The notes under the pieces are model-generated. The model did no database searches. It was not told the origin of the DNA and saw only the letters and a list, made by a program, of their open reading frames with translations. DNA of 64,000 nucleotides, taken from the NCBI GenBank assembly GCA_905116865.2, contig CAJHNH020001990.1, positions 35,001 to 99,000 of the forward strand, given 5' to 3'. A program made the translations under genes and the position numbers. Positions within the stretch are counted from its first letter, which is position 1. Each line of letters opens with the position of its first letter. Shown here in pieces: positions 35,816 through 48,705 of the stretch. The DNA is from Candidula unifasciata. Its lineage: Eukaryota > Mollusca > Gastropoda > Stylommatophora > Geomitridae.

Positions 35816-35851
<36 letters not shown>

Positions 35852-35865
35852 GAGAGAGAGAGAGA
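35685..35865 (+). repeat. (GA)n tracts
   Basis: GA arrays at 35688-35720 and 35818-35863 with G-rich DNA between them. Confidence 0.95.
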
Positions 35866-36048
35866 CTAGTATCCAAGTATATTATGTAGTGTCAAGCAAC
35901 CAGCAACATAATCTGTCGAGACCTAGGGGATAACCCTCATGCTATGTAACTGGAATATCATGACTGTCAGAAACTAACGTGGGATGGGCGTGGGTGTAGT
36001 GTGGAGGAAGGGAGGGGGATAAGGGTGCGTTACCGGGACACTGATAAT
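35866..36048. other. Nothing recognised
   Basis: Unique DNA between the GA tracts and the Penelope-like element. Confidence 0.35.
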
Positions 36049-36420
36049 TTATACGAAGCTATGTTGGGTGTTAAGGCCTAGTGGTGAGAGGTTACCCATC
36101 AAATATATAAGTCGGTTTTCCAAAGTTTTCCGATGTCGATCGTCAGACGAGCATGATCTGATAGCCGTGACCTTAATGTCAGCGGTCCCCCGATGGTCAG
36201 CGCTGTTGAAATGAGTGGAAACTGGCCTGGCTATTTGGTTAGTGATGTCATGAAGATGCTGGAGAAACCTGTCGGCTAGGCGAAGACCGGTTTCCCCGAT
36301 GTACTTGATGTTGCACCATTTGCAGATGATAGCATAGATGACGTTCCTACTAGTGCAGGAGAATTCCTCTTTGATGCTAAAAGTGCCTTTAGGAAAAGTC
36401 ACATCTGAAGTATTCAGCAC
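36049..36420 (-). pseudogene. GIY-YIG endonuclease domain of the Penelope-like element
   Basis: 123 codons with the GIY-YIG pattern VIYAIICKWCN...KYIGETG, followed by LRLADRFLQHL and the distal LENRLI motif holding the conserved Glu-Asn of the fold. The frame continues that of the RT palm, interrupted only by TGA codons. Confidence 0.9.
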
Positions 36421-38690
36421 GTATGGGCAGGTGTTGCACTGAGATCTAAGGCAAGCCTTAGTGCCCGGATGAGTTGGGGCGGGTCCCCGTACTCTGCTGT
36501 GTACCAGTAAATCTCAGAGGTTGCGGTCCCGCTTATATGCCAGTAGAGGTGTCTCTGAAAACACAGCGTTGGTTACTGGGTCCGCTCGGAGGATAGACAT
36601 ATGACGGAATAGGATGTTCTTGATAGCAATGTTATGAGGGTGGTAAGTTAAGGAAAGTATGGGTCTAAGGTTCTGCAGTTTAGGCCTGGGGATGAAAGCA
36701 TCCACCCGACTGATGCTCTGGGAGCGGCGGAAGGCAGATTCTAAGACAGGATATCCACGTGATCGGAAGAAATTCATCATTTCGTGGGCCCTGCTGTGAA
36801 AGTCATCATCATCCTTGCATAATCGTCTAAGACGCAAGAGTTGAGAGAAAGGAATGGCGTCCTTTCAAGACCGAGGATGAGAGGAGTCATAGAGTAGAAA
36901 GGCATGGGAGTCGGTCGGTTTATAGTAGACCGATGTAGTGAGACCACGAGGGTTGATAGAAACTGAGAGGTCCAAGAAATTGACTGAAGAGGAAGAAATA
37001 TGGTGGGTTAGTTGGATACTGGGGTGAAAATTCGAGAAGAATTCAATGAAGTTTCCCAGTTCCACTACTGACATATCGGTGACACCAAAACCATCATCAA
37101 TATATCTCCTATACAATTCAGGGACTCGACCTGTGTACAGTAGCCACACCTGGTATTCCAGAAAACCCATGAAGAGGCAGGCATAACTAGGGCCCATTTT
37201 AGTGCCCATAGCCACACCCTTAATTTGGGCAAAGTACTTGCCGTTAAACTCAAAAGAATTGAGAGTCAGAACCAACTCGGATGGAGGTATACAGTGAGGC
37301 AATATCCAAAGTAAAGACCTGATACCTACTATGGTCTGAGGTGAAAATCATAGACTTAAAAGTTACAATGGCATGGTTGGTGTCCTTCAGGTAAAACGGG
37401 AGCTCGGCCACTAATGGTTGAAAAATGCTGTCCAAAAATGCAGATACATGCTCGGTTGGACACGAGCAAGCTGAAACTATGGGCCTCCCTGGGGTGTCTT
37501 CTTTATGAATTTTAGGCAGCATGTTGAAGCTAGGTTTCCCCAAACAGCTGTCATAGATTTGAAGTGACTTGGCTCTCTGGGGAAGGAGGTCTTGTGTGAT
37601 GAGTGTCGTCACCACTGATTTCACTTTATGATTGTTAGCCAGCGTGGCGTCTTCCATGCGCGGGTGGTAGGAAGCACCATCCTGAAGTTGTCGCTGCCCT
37701 TCTCGGATATATAGATCTTTCCGCCAGAATACGATTGCTCCCCCTTTGTCTGCGGGTTTGATAACGATGTCCTCACGACGCTGCAACTGAGTTAACGCTT
37801 GTTGTTCCGCTAGCGTGAGATTGGAATGCCTAAGTGGCTTCGGCTTCGGTTGTTGTATAGCAAACAGGGTTTTGGCAATATATAAATCCAGTGCTGCAGA
37901 TGTGCCTGAATTAGGGGTCCAGGTTGACTTCCGTTTGGAAATTCTAGTGAAAAAAATCATCATCTGCAGCAGCCGAGTTCGTGTCGCAGTTTCTCGTGCT
38001 GTGAAAAAATTTTAGTCTGAGTAACCGGATGAAACGATGGACATCCTGCAGGGAAGCGTACCTGTCACAAAAAGGCTTCAGGGGAACAAAACGAAGACCC
38101 TTGCTTAAAACTGATTTTTGTGCGTTAGATAAAGGGAGATCTGAGGGGACGCACACCACTAGCTTGTTATTATTGGTTTGTGAACAGGAGGGGAGTGACG
38201 GGGTGGGCTGACGTGGGCGTAGGTTGGTCAGTTTAATATTCTTAGCCGCGGTCAGAGATTTATAGAGCCGGTGGTTAGAGGTATACAACGGATGACACAG
38301 TACAAAAAGTAGTTGCGACTAGTCAGATCGCGCAGGCGTTTGTCCAGTGGGGTAATCTGACACTGTAGGTCAGCCAGATTACGTCGATGGTTCTCCAGGA
38401 CACAACGCATTCTAAGAATAGCGCATTTACTCTCTACCTTAGACAGGCGTTTAGCACAGACAGCATGTAATGTACCCGCCGACATGTTGAATCGGGGCGT
38501 AAACCCGCGTGGGGTGATCTTATAACGTAAACAGTTATGAAGAAAGTTAATATGGCACGTAGTGCGTGTTTTCTGTAAAATATTCAGGGCTAAATCAGTA
38601 GCTACCTGTCTAAGGTCATCCCGTAAAAGACTAAAACTAAAAATTATGTGGGATCTAAGTGAACTAAAAGTGGCGGACGCAGTAGCCATG
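36049..38690 (-). pseudogene. Penelope-like retroelement: reverse transcriptase plus GIY-YIG endonuclease
   Basis: On the - strand the parts come in Penelope order. The N-terminal region is at 38689-37944 (two frames). RT finger motifs IVIKPADKGGAIVFW and MLPKIHK with GRPIVSA lie at about 37750 and 37500. The catalytic palm is YRRYIDDGFG at about 37110. LRPILSLTYHPHN marks the thumb at about 36650. A Cys pair (CLRSQCNTC) precedes the GIY-YIG nuclease (VIYAIICKWCNIKYIGETGL) at 36340-36280. Penelope-like elements copy RNA into DNA at a nick made by this nuclease. The copy is dead: frame changes near 38280, 37955 and 37295, and in-frame TGA stops at 36865 and 36514. Terminal-repeat copies flank it at 38931-39247 and, distantly, 30621-30928. 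Confidence 0.93.
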
Positions 38691-38930
38691 GAAATGGACA
38701 GGAAATACCGTAAAGGTAATAATAGCGTGGCGAAACAAGAAAGCTAAGGATAGGGGAATAGGGTCTAACACAAATACTGTACGCTAGAACCTACACAACA
38801 GCCACAATAGTAACACTGAAATAAGGTAAACTCAATCAGCGCCACAGTAACACACAGACAAGACCATACGATGAGTTGCAGTATGAGGGTGGTGATAATA
38901 TATTTCGGCAAATAAGGTGACTGCGGTAAA
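38691..38930 (-). other. Penelope-like element 5' untranslated region
   Basis: Between the N-terminal coding frame and the terminal repeat. No feature beyond AT richness. Confidence 0.45.
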
Positions 38931-39247
38931 GCTATAATAAGTTTTTAAAAAGGAGTAGAAAATAATAGGGAAGAGAAAAAGTTGGTTAAGAAATAACAAT
39001 TAGTTTATGTTAGCTTTAGAAAATCGATCACAAGAAACAAACAAAGGACGTTGCGACGATTAGCCTTCATCAGCACATAACGGACAACACAGTACACATA
39101 CACAAAAAAGCTCTAACTATGAAGTGACTACATAGGACTCTAATGTATAGAATAAATGATACTCATCTAGTGTCCCTGGCGAAAAAACTTCGTTCAATGG
39201 AATGACGGTCAGCCTATATACCTCCAACGCGCAGGTAGGGGCAAAAC
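38931..39247 (-). repeat. Penelope-type terminal repeat, copy 2
   Basis: About 317 bp upstream (in sense) of the element's coding part, matching 30621-30928. The - strand has CUGAUGA, hairpin GGC-UAAUC-GUC (one G-U pair where copy 1 has G-C) and GCAAC. It ends 54 bases before the acceptor of CAP exon 3. Confidence 0.75.
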
Positions 39248-39301
39248 AAATGACCTTGTGCTAACACCAAGGTATATTTTTTGGTATTCTTCTCTCCCCA
39301 G

Positions 39302-39417
39302 ATGATAACTGCACAAGCAAACAGAATTGGCTGCGCACTCAACACCTGTGATAAACTACATAACGGCATCAGGACTGAGCCATCAGTCTCACTGTTTGTC
39401 TGTTTCTATTCACCGAG
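39302..39417 (+). CDS. CAP-superfamily secreted protein, exon 3 (end of CAP core)
   Basis: Exon of 38 codons plus two bases, between a strong acceptor (TTGGTATTCTTCTCTCCCCAG) and a donor AG|GTAGTA at 39418. The phase matches exon 2 exactly. Spliced, the box reads CSYVQ MITAQANRIGCALNTC, the family's (G)HYTQVVWAxTxxVGCxxxxC with Trp replaced by Thr. It then reads SLFVCFYSP, the family's xxVCNYxP strand. The three Cys positions fit CAP disulfides. Exons 1-3 give about 167 residues, right for a signal peptide plus one CAP domain. The exon is a small island between a Penelope repeat (ending 39247) and a CTGT array (from 39478). It is too short to appear in ordinary ORF lists. Confidence 0.78.
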
Positions 39418-39477
39418 GTAGTAAATAATGTAATGTTTTATATTTGCAAGTGTTAATGGGTTCTGTATAAGCCTCTC

Positions 39478-40640
<1,163 letters not shown>

Positions 40641-40795
40641 GTATGTATGCAATGTGATATAAACATTAGTACTGAGAGCTGATTTGATTTTTCATAAATA
40701 AGTTAATCTTAAATTAAAAAAAAATGACGAACTGGCCATCACATCTTTAGTTATAGCTTTATATCAGGTTCAACATCAACCATCGAAAGTTATAG
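40641..40795. other. Spacer, nothing recognised
   Basis: AT-rich DNA between the array and a LINE relic. Confidence 0.35.
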
Positions 40796-40799
40796 AACC

Positions 40800-41195
40800 A
40801 CCAAAGGTATGGAACGAAATTTAAATGCATTTGCAAATAAATATCGGAGAAAAATCATGAGCGTTAAATTCGATGAATTCAAAAAGAGTGAGATCATAGA
40901 AATGGTTGGACGAATACCTATATCGACTGCAATAAGACAAAGAAGGTGGAGATATACTGGGCACACTCTGAGACGAAATGAACAAAGCATTACAAAATAG
41001 GCACTGAAGCGGGAAACAGTCTGAGGAAAAAAGGATCTCCAAAGCAAATATTAAGAAGAACATTATTATTTGAGGCAAAAAATGCTGGGCTGAACTCAGG
41101 TGTCAAAATCGAGAACGTTGCATGCAATAGAACGGAGTGGAGGAGCCGAATGCGAGCCCCATGGAACGTCTAACAGCAGACAAAAGATGATGATG
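40800..41195 (+). pseudogene. LINE reverse transcriptase C-terminal fragment
   Basis: + strand frame with EIIEMVGRIPISTAIRQRRW and RYTGHTLRRNEQSITK, a stop, then in other frames a basic stretch, NAGLNSGVKIEN and RTEWRSRM, and a short GATGATGA tail near 41190. This is the standard end of a non-LTR retrotransposon protein (RQRRWRWxGHTLRR...). It is 5'-truncated and decayed. Confidence 0.8.
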
Positions 41196-41400
41196 AGGGA
41201 GGAGTGCTTTTTTTTTTAAAGAGGAAAGAGAACTCACTCGAATGCTTGGAAACATATTTTGATTCAGACCTGTCTCTCAAATACAGCGCAGAGGGGGAAA
41301 ACAAAGAAGACGAAATATTTTGAAGGTGAACAAGATTTAAAAAAAACAAAACTAAACTAACCAGAGCGCATACATAACGCAACTAGGCGTGTCATTCTGG
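41196..41400. other. Nothing recognised
   Basis: AT-rich spacer between two LINE relics. Confidence 0.3.
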
Positions 41401-41401
41401 G

Positions 41402-42475
41402 TTGCACCAGAGACACTCAAGTGGTGTGTATACGAAACTACCTTGGTTTGCCGACGTTGCGTGTAGGCACAAGGTGGTGCAGGCGAAGTCATATCTCAAG
41501 GCAGCTGCAGACACAGACCACCCTTTGCACGAAGCTCTGGGTGCAATTAAGGGTCAGCGGCTGATAAGATGGAAGTCATGGATGGCTCAGGCAGAAGACA
41601 CAGTCAGAAAGGTTTGCAGCCTGGAGAACATTAGGCGAGGAGAGGAATGGGTCAAAGTGCCACCTGAACAGTCAGGCTTGTGTAGGGTCATAATCACACT
41701 GAGCCTTGATTGCAGAGACTGGCCAGCAGGTGACACGGGTGTGGAAATTCAGCAATTAATTCAAGATAATGCTCGCTCAGACGATTTGATTATTTATAAA
41801 GACAGTTCAGTGTCAAGAGGCAAAAGAAGAGTTTGGGGTTTCTGAGCAAAATTAATGGTCTCGACGTTTGGTGCAGGAGAGCCTAGCATATGATACTACA
41901 ACATACAGCTTAAGAATAGAGGTGGAGGCGGTCACTGCAGCTTTCCGCTGGTTTGAGAACACGACACACACACACACACACAATAGGATTGAACTGACCC
42001 AGGAAGCGTTTTGAGGAAGGTCAGACAGGCATGCTTCGTGCAAAGTGTCTTGTTTCACTACGAAGGCACGGGTGAGGAGTATTTCTTCATTTTTATTTTT
42101 CCGGGAGACGTCGATGTGTTGGAACATGAACAGGCGGACAGCCTGGCTGGCTCTGCACAACTTAATGGAATACTGATGCATGATAAGACAGACATGGTTA
42201 GTGCCTTGTGGGAGAGAGTGTACAGTTCGAAGGAGCAGATGGATCACCACTGTCTGGTAAGATTGATGCAGCGGGGAGTGACGTGGGGTTCTGGCCGATG
42301 CTTGAGGCTCAGAAGAAAGGCAAGACGGACGTTTAATCAGACTGCTACAGACAACATTAGTATTTTTCCATTAGTATTAGAACTCTGCACTGACTGCTTA
42401 AGATGGGGACGAAGCGCTCATGGGAATGCCCTGAGTGCTGTGATGTCGACTCTTGGAGCAAATCAACTCAACTGA
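41402..42475 (+). pseudogene. LINE fragment with RNase H domain
   Basis: + strand pieces from a different non-LTR element. HKVVQAKSYLKAAADTDHPL, CRDWPAGDTGVEIQ and DLIIYKDSSVSRGK give the first RNase H Asp strand (usually YTDGS). After a stop, HEQADSLAG (the usual GHAGVxGNExADxLA strand, here broken), ALWERVYSSKEQMDHH and FNQTATDN follow in another frame. The RNase H catalytic Asp-to-Ser neighbours and stops mark it as dead. No host gene is indicated. Confidence 0.85.
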
Positions 42476-43030
42476 AAAAAATATATATATATATACTTAC
42501 ACTGGCAGCAGGTTGTTTCCCTTTTTTAGTGATTGAATATTGCATTGAACTGATTCCCTTATGTCACAGCCAAAATAAGAGGCTGGAATACGTGAGTATG
42601 TGACCACGCAAATCATTCTTCCCTGTACACAGAACACACAAAAAGATAGCCTTCGTGTGACATATGTAGATCCTATCATTCAAATATTAAAGGCACAGAT
42701 TGGTATAGGTACATTTGTTCTTCTTCTTCGTTTGTCCTTATTCGGTAAAGCGTCACAGAGAGGAATTAGATATAGTTTCCTGACTTTTGCTATCTGAGTG
42801 GACTGGGTTAATGTTTTAAAAACACACAGGAAATCACATGGGTTATGACGTCCATCAACAACAGAGTACCACTCGCTATAGATTGAAACTTGTGATACAA
42901 AGATATCAGTGCAGAAAATGATCTACAAAAATTCGTGTCCAGGCAATTTTATTAAATGCACGACTAAATTTGTATTGAGAGAATAGAAAAGAATAGATGG
43001 TCTTTCATTGCAAAGATGAATGTAAAGCAA
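42476..43030. other. Intron 3, nothing recognised
   Basis: A short (TA)n lies at 42481-42495. The rest is unremarkable. Confidence 0.35.
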
Positions 43031-43034
43031 GCAC

Positions 43035-43285
43035 AGTATTTGTAAAGTAATTAACCCTTTACACACCTTCGGGCTTACTGTGAATTTAGGACATCGGCGG
43101 TGGATGTGGTCGACATCACGCCGACCGCCTTTACTTCCCATAGCTGTACCTGCTACTCATTTAAGGCAGGGTTGACCTGGGGGCCAAAGTAATTTGTGAC
43201 AGAGAGTCCGGTTCCATCAGGTCTCGAACTCACAACATTCCGATCTGCAGGTGAGCATCTAGCCGCTACACCACGGCGGATTCCA
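43035..43285 (-). mobile_element. SINE family A copy (antisense)
   Basis: Shares GTGGATGTGGTCGACATCAC, CCGACCGCCTTTACTTCC and GGTCTCGAACTCACAACATT. The tRNA-like head is at the right (CTAGCCGCTACACCACGGCG), the complement of the head seen at 49065. Confidence 0.78.
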
Positions 43286-43889
43286 AAACTCTCTTTACTT
43301 TTAGCATTTGGTAAACATTATGGTAGATAACGGGTGCCTCGCGTGCTGGAGATCCCGGGTTCAGACCAAGGTGAAGGCTTGGGATTTTTGTAACGCGGAC
43401 TTCTTGTAATTTCTCTGGGACCAGGCGCCCGTGTGTTTTGTTGCGCACGTAAAAATCTCTTGGCAGTTAAAAATAAAAAAAAGTAGGATAACGGCTAAAA
43501 TCTACCCAAAGTAGTTCAGGATGCTTACCGGTGTTACGAAGTTCGTGCACTGCACTGAGATTCTTCAGACTCAGGCTTGTGTTAGAAGTAGAACAGAGCA
43601 CTTATGACATGATGTTGTTCCGTTGTTTAGGCCAAACCAAATATGGGAGATAACCTTTACCTACTTGTTTCAGAACCAATTTAATGGCGTCAGTCCCTTA
43701 CAGAAAAGATTTCCCGTGCTCTCACTGTCCTGCCGGGACATTATGTCACAGAGGACTGTGCTCACAAAAAGGTCTGTATTATGATGTGGCTCTAATAGCT
43801 ATTTTTGTTACTTTCATTTCAAAAAGAAATAAGGGCTGATTTTCGAAATAAACGAAAAATAAATGTTTGAAGTCGCGGGAAATTTCAAT
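43286..43889. other. Intron 3, nothing recognised
   Basis: Text near 43330-43400 (GGAGATCCCGGGTTCAGACC) contains a B-box-like word, so a further SINE scrap is possible. Confidence 0.3.
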
Positions 43890-44165
43890 GTTCTCTTCTT
43901 CCCTGTGTGGGTTCTGGGATCCCATTGTGAGGAAAACAAGAATAGACTCACTGCCTGCCAAAAAGCATCTCCTAAGAGTCGACTTATTGGGAGCTTCCTT
44001 CGAAGTCGGAGTACATCTGCCTGAGAGGCAAATCACTAACACCTGTGAAACAGATGGACACGCAACACTCAATTTCTAGAGCAAGACTGGAGTCCAGAAG
44101 TGGACAAACAACCATAATTTTTCCGCCGGAGTTTACAGCCGGTGAACGCGAGGAAGAAGAATATT
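43890..44165 (+). repeat. Interspersed repeat family B, reference copy
   Basis: The clearest copy: TGTGTGGGTTCTGGGATCCC, TTCGAAGTCGGAGTACATCT, GCCTGAGAGGCAAATCACTA, TTTTTCCGCCGGAGTTTACA and GGTGAACGCGAGGAAGAAGA. Confidence 0.7.
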
Positions 44166-44604
44166 ATCTTCTTCTCATTTTGCCACTTGACTTTGACTCC
44201 CAGTTGATCATCGACGACCATGTCGCCCATTAACTGGCTGGTAGACACCGGTTGCTACAGTATTTGTCTCCCCTGATGACATCAACACTGCAGGAGTTCT
44301 TTTCAGAGCTTCTTGGTGGCCAACAATGCTAAGCCATTTTATGTGGCGCACACAAACCTAGTCACAATTTTAACTAAAAGGTTCCCCCTTAGAGTTTAAC
44401 ATGTTGAACTCGAGAGGATCGACTTCACTGCGGTAGGTTTTATACCATATGGATCGGTCTCTCTCCGCAGAACGGCTAGCTATCTGCCTACAGCGCAGAG
44501 CACGAACTCTATAGCTCCGGCAACGATTCCCAGGGATCTGTGTTAAAACTATACTCGTTAACTAATGGCGTAGCTGCCACCTTGGGTGGATTGTTGGTTG
44601 AAAG

Positions 44605-45443
44605 TAGGGCTGTACCGAATAGTGATTTTCACTATTCGGCCGAATACGAATAGCTGGACCAACTATTCGGCCGAATACGAATAGTGAATCATCATCATCA
44701 TGTGCTTTGCCGGCTGGCATGGGCGATTATGCCTCGCCACAATCTGCGATCTTCTGCAGCACGTATTAGTTCGTGTGCTGACACACCTCCATGAAAAACC
44801 TTCGTTCCATGTTGTCAGCATTAGGCCAGCTTTTGGTCTCACTGAAGGTATTTCCAGCTGTACTAAACAGGAAAATACGATAAATACAGAGAGTCAAAAT
44901 GAAAACCTGCAAGGCGAAACATCAAAAACAAAAATAACGCCGACGAAGAAAACAATGCCGTCCTTACAAGTCGCCCAGCCCCCCGCGAGCTCACGAAACC
45001 AGACGCCGGGCGGCCAACGCCAGAAGATCAAACAACAAAGACAATCAAGAAACCGAACGTCGATCAAAACATTCAGCCGCTGCCGTTTCCACGAGACGAC
45101 GAAAGAACAGATACGACACCCATAAATGATGACGAACTTCCGTTACTTCAAATAATCAACGAAGAGGACACTCCACTCAAAGAAAACAAGCCGACAACAC
45201 TACTCGCAACACATGCAAGATGGAATTAAAGGGGCACTTGGTACGCTCGTAGGTGATGCACAAAAATAACGCTTCACAGTATAAACCAAGGTGGGAAGTC
45301 TTGATGTTTTTTTCCCACCAGTCCAGAAACGGTTGTGAGGTAACCACTATTCGTATTCGGCCCGACCGCAACTATTCGGCCGAATACCGAATAGCTATTG
45401 GGTCCACTATTCGACCCCGAAGCGAATATTCGGTACAGCCTTA
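44605..45443. mobile_element. hAT-like non-autonomous element 3
   Basis: The ends TAGGGCTGTACCGAATA and, in reverse complement, TAAGGCTGTACCGAATA are inverted repeats. The flanks carry a perfect 8-bp duplication GTTGAAAG (44597-44604 and 45444-45451). Subterminal palindromic words ACTATTCGGCCGAATA occur twice at the left, and once at the right with degenerate neighbours, like transposase-binding sites. No transposase. A LINE scrap is nested at 44688-44800. Confidence 0.88.
44688..44800 (-). pseudogene. RTE-like LINE tail inside hAT-like element 3
   Basis: Complement of the same ~110-base 3' tail seen at 3300: (ATC)n then TGCC-type words GGCTGGCATGGGCGAT, CACAATCTGCGATCTTCTGC, GTATTAGTTCGTGTGC and CACCTCCATG. 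Confidence 0.75.
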
Positions 45444-45514
45444 GTTGAAAGTGACGATGTTTTTCACCCGCAAGGCAAGTCAAGTCTAAACTCCCCGTCG
45501 ATCTAGCCTTAAAA

Positions 45515-45650
45515 AGTAAAAAAGTAAAGATCCCCTTTCACGCCTTATGCGCATCGGGTATATGGGAAGAGCGTCCAATATTTTTACAGACCAATCGGCA
45601 CTGGATGGGTAATGTGGTCAGCATTACACCGCTAGCCTTACATGGGTTCC
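45515..45650 (-). mobile_element. SINE family A fragment (antisense)
   Basis: CCCCTTTCACGCCTTATGCG, GCATCGGGTATATGGG and CAGACCAATCGGCACTGGAT identify the tail half. Confidence 0.75.
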
Positions 45651-46550
45651 GGAAAATACCATGGAAAGTAAAAACAACCTTATGTTTTGACTGTATCATC
45701 TATCGCGTGCTGACTGGTGTTTAAAAATAGGCCTAGACGTCTTGTTTCATGCGCCAATAGCTTGAGATATATTCTTCAATTTACCTAATAATTTTGCATA
45801 GTCGATACTTACACCGAATTTTTTTTCTTCTTGTGAATGCATCTCTTTTGTGTCTTTCTGCTCCCCCCCCCCCCCCCCGATGTCACACATGTTTGTGTAG
45901 TCTGTTGTTTAATTTAACTGATAATTCGAGACGGCGTCTCATCATCATCAAATGTCCTGCCTACTGCCGTGAGTATCAGGGGACGAGAGGCGGGTGGCAA
46001 GGTCAGAGCATTTGTTTATAAAGGTCATTCATCGCGCACTGATAGACGTGATCATTTGTATTTCTCATATTCACCTCCGACTCCCTGAGCTTGATAAATA
46101 CCACGAGTAATGAGTGCGGTTACATAGTTCATTGTTGATACACTCAAAGTACATTACCACTGCAATCACGACCATTACAACACGAACAAACTATCAGAAT
46201 ATGGTTACAATCCACATGAGAACGCCTGATGTAGATACAACATGTTAAGCTCTGTTACTTTTAACTTGATTATTCTATCATTTCTACATTGTTCTAAATT
46301 ATTCAACATATCTAACTCACTAATTAAAACCATTATGCACGAGGCATGGCCACGCTACAGTTGTCCAGACAGTCCGCTAGGACGTCCGGTCGACGACTGT
46401 CTCCAGCCGGTTCACAACACGAGCTCACTTTTCCTGACTTCAGATGTTTCATGTGGCCTCTGTGGCCTGTGTGCAGATCATGACAATCACATGTTTAGGG
46501 CTTTGGGGCTTTGACAGCAGTCACAGATTCCCCTATCTCCACCCCTACCC
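45651..46550. other. Intron 3, nothing recognised
   Basis: A C-run of 16 lies at 45863-45880. A short ATCATCATCA word plus CCTGCCTACTGCCGTGAGTA near 45940-45980 may be another LINE-tail scrap. No gene. Confidence 0.3.
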
Positions 46551-46554
46551 CGAT

Positions 46555-46740
46555 CATGCCTCTCCATAGTCTGCGATCCGCAGCTGCATGTATCAGTTCG
46601 TGTGTTGACACCCCTCCATGACAGCAGGCCGACAAGAATCTTCTTGCGCTGTCTTCCTCCGTCTCTCTTTCCACAGATCTTTCCAGTGGTCACAACATGT
46701 TCCATTTTCCCTCTTCTCATAACATAGTTCCCTCCCCCCC
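46555..46740 (-). pseudogene. RTE-like LINE 3' fragment
   Basis: - strand frame MRRGKMEHVVTTGKICGKRD and RQRKKIL, matching the 3319-3519 relic almost word for word at its start; then a stop and frame change. Confidence 0.78.
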
Positions 46741-46962
46741 CCCCCTCCTTTGCTCCCCTCCTCCAAATGATGATTCAGTTTCTGATGTTTGTCGTAAGTT
46801 GTCTCCGAGCATTTTTAGGCTACAATGGCATGTTATCTTGACCGAACTTAGCAGAAGAAAGATAAGCTACATGTATTTATAAAAATGCACGTAAAATTAG
46901 ATTTTGAAAAGAGGATGAAAAACATTATTTTTACTACAGTTATATCACACGAGGTGACAGAG

Positions 46963-47060
46963 AATTCTGAGACTCTTTTGAGCTATTCTAGATTTACGGC
47001 TGTCAGTTATCAATATTTGAGGTATTCTAGATTTACGGCTGTCAGTTATCAATATTGAGC
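46963..47060 (+). repeat. ~43-bp tandem duplication
   Basis: TATTCTAGATTTACGGCTGT and CAGTTATCAATATT occur twice in tandem. Confidence 0.9.
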
Positions 47061-47350
47061 AGTTGCCAGATGTCGCCCTAAGCACGAATGAAGATAAAGA
47101 ACATAATGGACGGTCTAAATAGATCATTGATTTGTTTTGACAGTGGTAAGCTCACACAGAGAACTTATTGCCCCTATCAGAAATGGATAATCCATTTTTA
47201 TTGGGTCATATCAAGAGAATTTGCTGTATTTTAATTATGCTGTTTTGTTATAACCTTTCTGTTCTTACAGACGATAATGTAGCATTTTGCTAAAGCGAGG
47301 AGTGGGAGTCACAACAGTCCATGTCATTTCAGTCTTCCATAGCATGTACT
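47061..47350. other. Nothing recognised
   Basis: Spacer without recognisable features. Confidence 0.3.
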
Positions 47351-47356
47351 CAATCA

Positions 47357-47640
47357 TCATAACATAACCACTAGCACAGACAACCTGCAATTTTTCTGTC
47401 TTCCGCCTGATAAATAACTTAGTCCCTTCCATTTCTTATTCTTTTTGTTTGTTTGTCCTCCTCTTCTTCGACTACCACCCCCAACCGCCCAGACCCGCCC
47501 CCTCTTTTTTCTACTTAACGTTCCCCGAAGTATAGTTTTTGCAACCAAATCATGTCTCACCACGTACCCGAACCAAGATAACCTACAACGTTTCACCACT
47601 GCCAAGAGAGGCTCCTGATGTCCTGCATTTTTGTATATTT
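47357..47640 (-). pseudogene. LINE reverse transcriptase C-terminal fragment
   Basis: - strand VKRCRLSWFGYVVRHD, then LVAKTILRGTLSRKKRGR, matches the terminal VKRRRLSWFGHVxRHD...GxxxGKRRRGR signature of non-LTR retrotransposon proteins. The later part is frameshifted. Confidence 0.82.
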
Positions 47641-47869
47641 TGTCTCTGTCATTAGCGCATCTCAGAATCCTTACATCCGGTCGGTGCCCCTTTCAGACCG
47701 TATTTCAAACATCCGAGCACATACTACAGAACTTCTCCTAACAGCAAAACCTGCAAGAAGACCAACAGGAAAAGACATCTAGTGCAAACTTTAAAGAACC
47801 CTTGCGGATGTGACGGTTTTATGGCGGCTACACACTTGATAACTTGAGAGTATTAAATCGATCGCAAAA

Positions 47870-48290
47870 AAGAAGAAGAAATTCTTTATGTTAGTACTCG
47901 CACAGAGGTAGTTCACACACAAGGATGAATAAAATGATGCATTCACACAAAGATAGTGCAAACACAAATATTTAAAAAATGCTTCATGTCCTTGCTCACA
48001 CAGAGCAGCAGTACTTACAAAAAGATAATGAACACACAAGGATTAAGCAATTCTTCAAGTCAGTACTTATTCAAAGCAGTACTCACACAGCGATAGTGTA
48101 AACACAGGGATACAAAAAAATACTTCATGTCAGTACTCACTCAGACATAGTGCTCACACAATGATAAAGAAATTATTCATGTCAGTACTCACAGAGAGCA
48201 GTACTCACATAGAGACAGCGCAAAAACAAACATAAACAAATTCGTCACATCAGTACCCACACAGATATAGTGCCCACACAAGGATGAACG
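47870..48290 (+). repeat. Degenerate 60-70 bp minisatellite
   Basis: About six diverged units built from TTCATGTCAGTACTCACACAGA, GATAGTGCAAACACA and AGGATAAA(A/G)A words. Unit length drifts and internal GCAGTACTCACA duplications occur. Confidence 0.8.
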
Positions 48291-48499
48291 CCCGTGTGTT
48301 GAATAGAATCAGCGTCTTGCATGTCTGTCAAGAGGGAATCAAGACATCCACAGGCTCTGAGTTTTCCTATCGCCCGAAAGTAAACATATCTAAGGGATAA
48401 GGTTCAACAGCAACAATCATAATAATAAAGAACACCACTAGCCGCAATCGTAACAACGACAACAAAATTGCAATAACAAGAGAAACAACAACAGCTTCT

Positions 48500-48705
48500 T
48501 CTTTAGCTTCTTCATGTTCACTAGATGTCACAGCCAGCATAACGCTCTATTTTTGTTTGGTATCTACTTCTATACTTTGCTCTTGTTACAGAACTCGAAT
48601 TTTGGGTCCACATCCGTTTCACAAATGTGGATTATTTGTGGGCAGATTGTTGGTTCATCGTTCTCTCACGCAGATAAACACCGACTTCGAAGGAAACACT
48701 AGAAA
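48500..48705 (-). repeat. Interspersed repeat family B, reversed copy
   Basis: TTCATGTTCACTAG, TCTTGTTACAGAACTCGAAT, TTTCACAAATGTGGATTA, GCAGATTGTTGGTTC and CACCGACTTCGAAGG, in the reverse order of the family consensus. Confidence 0.65.
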
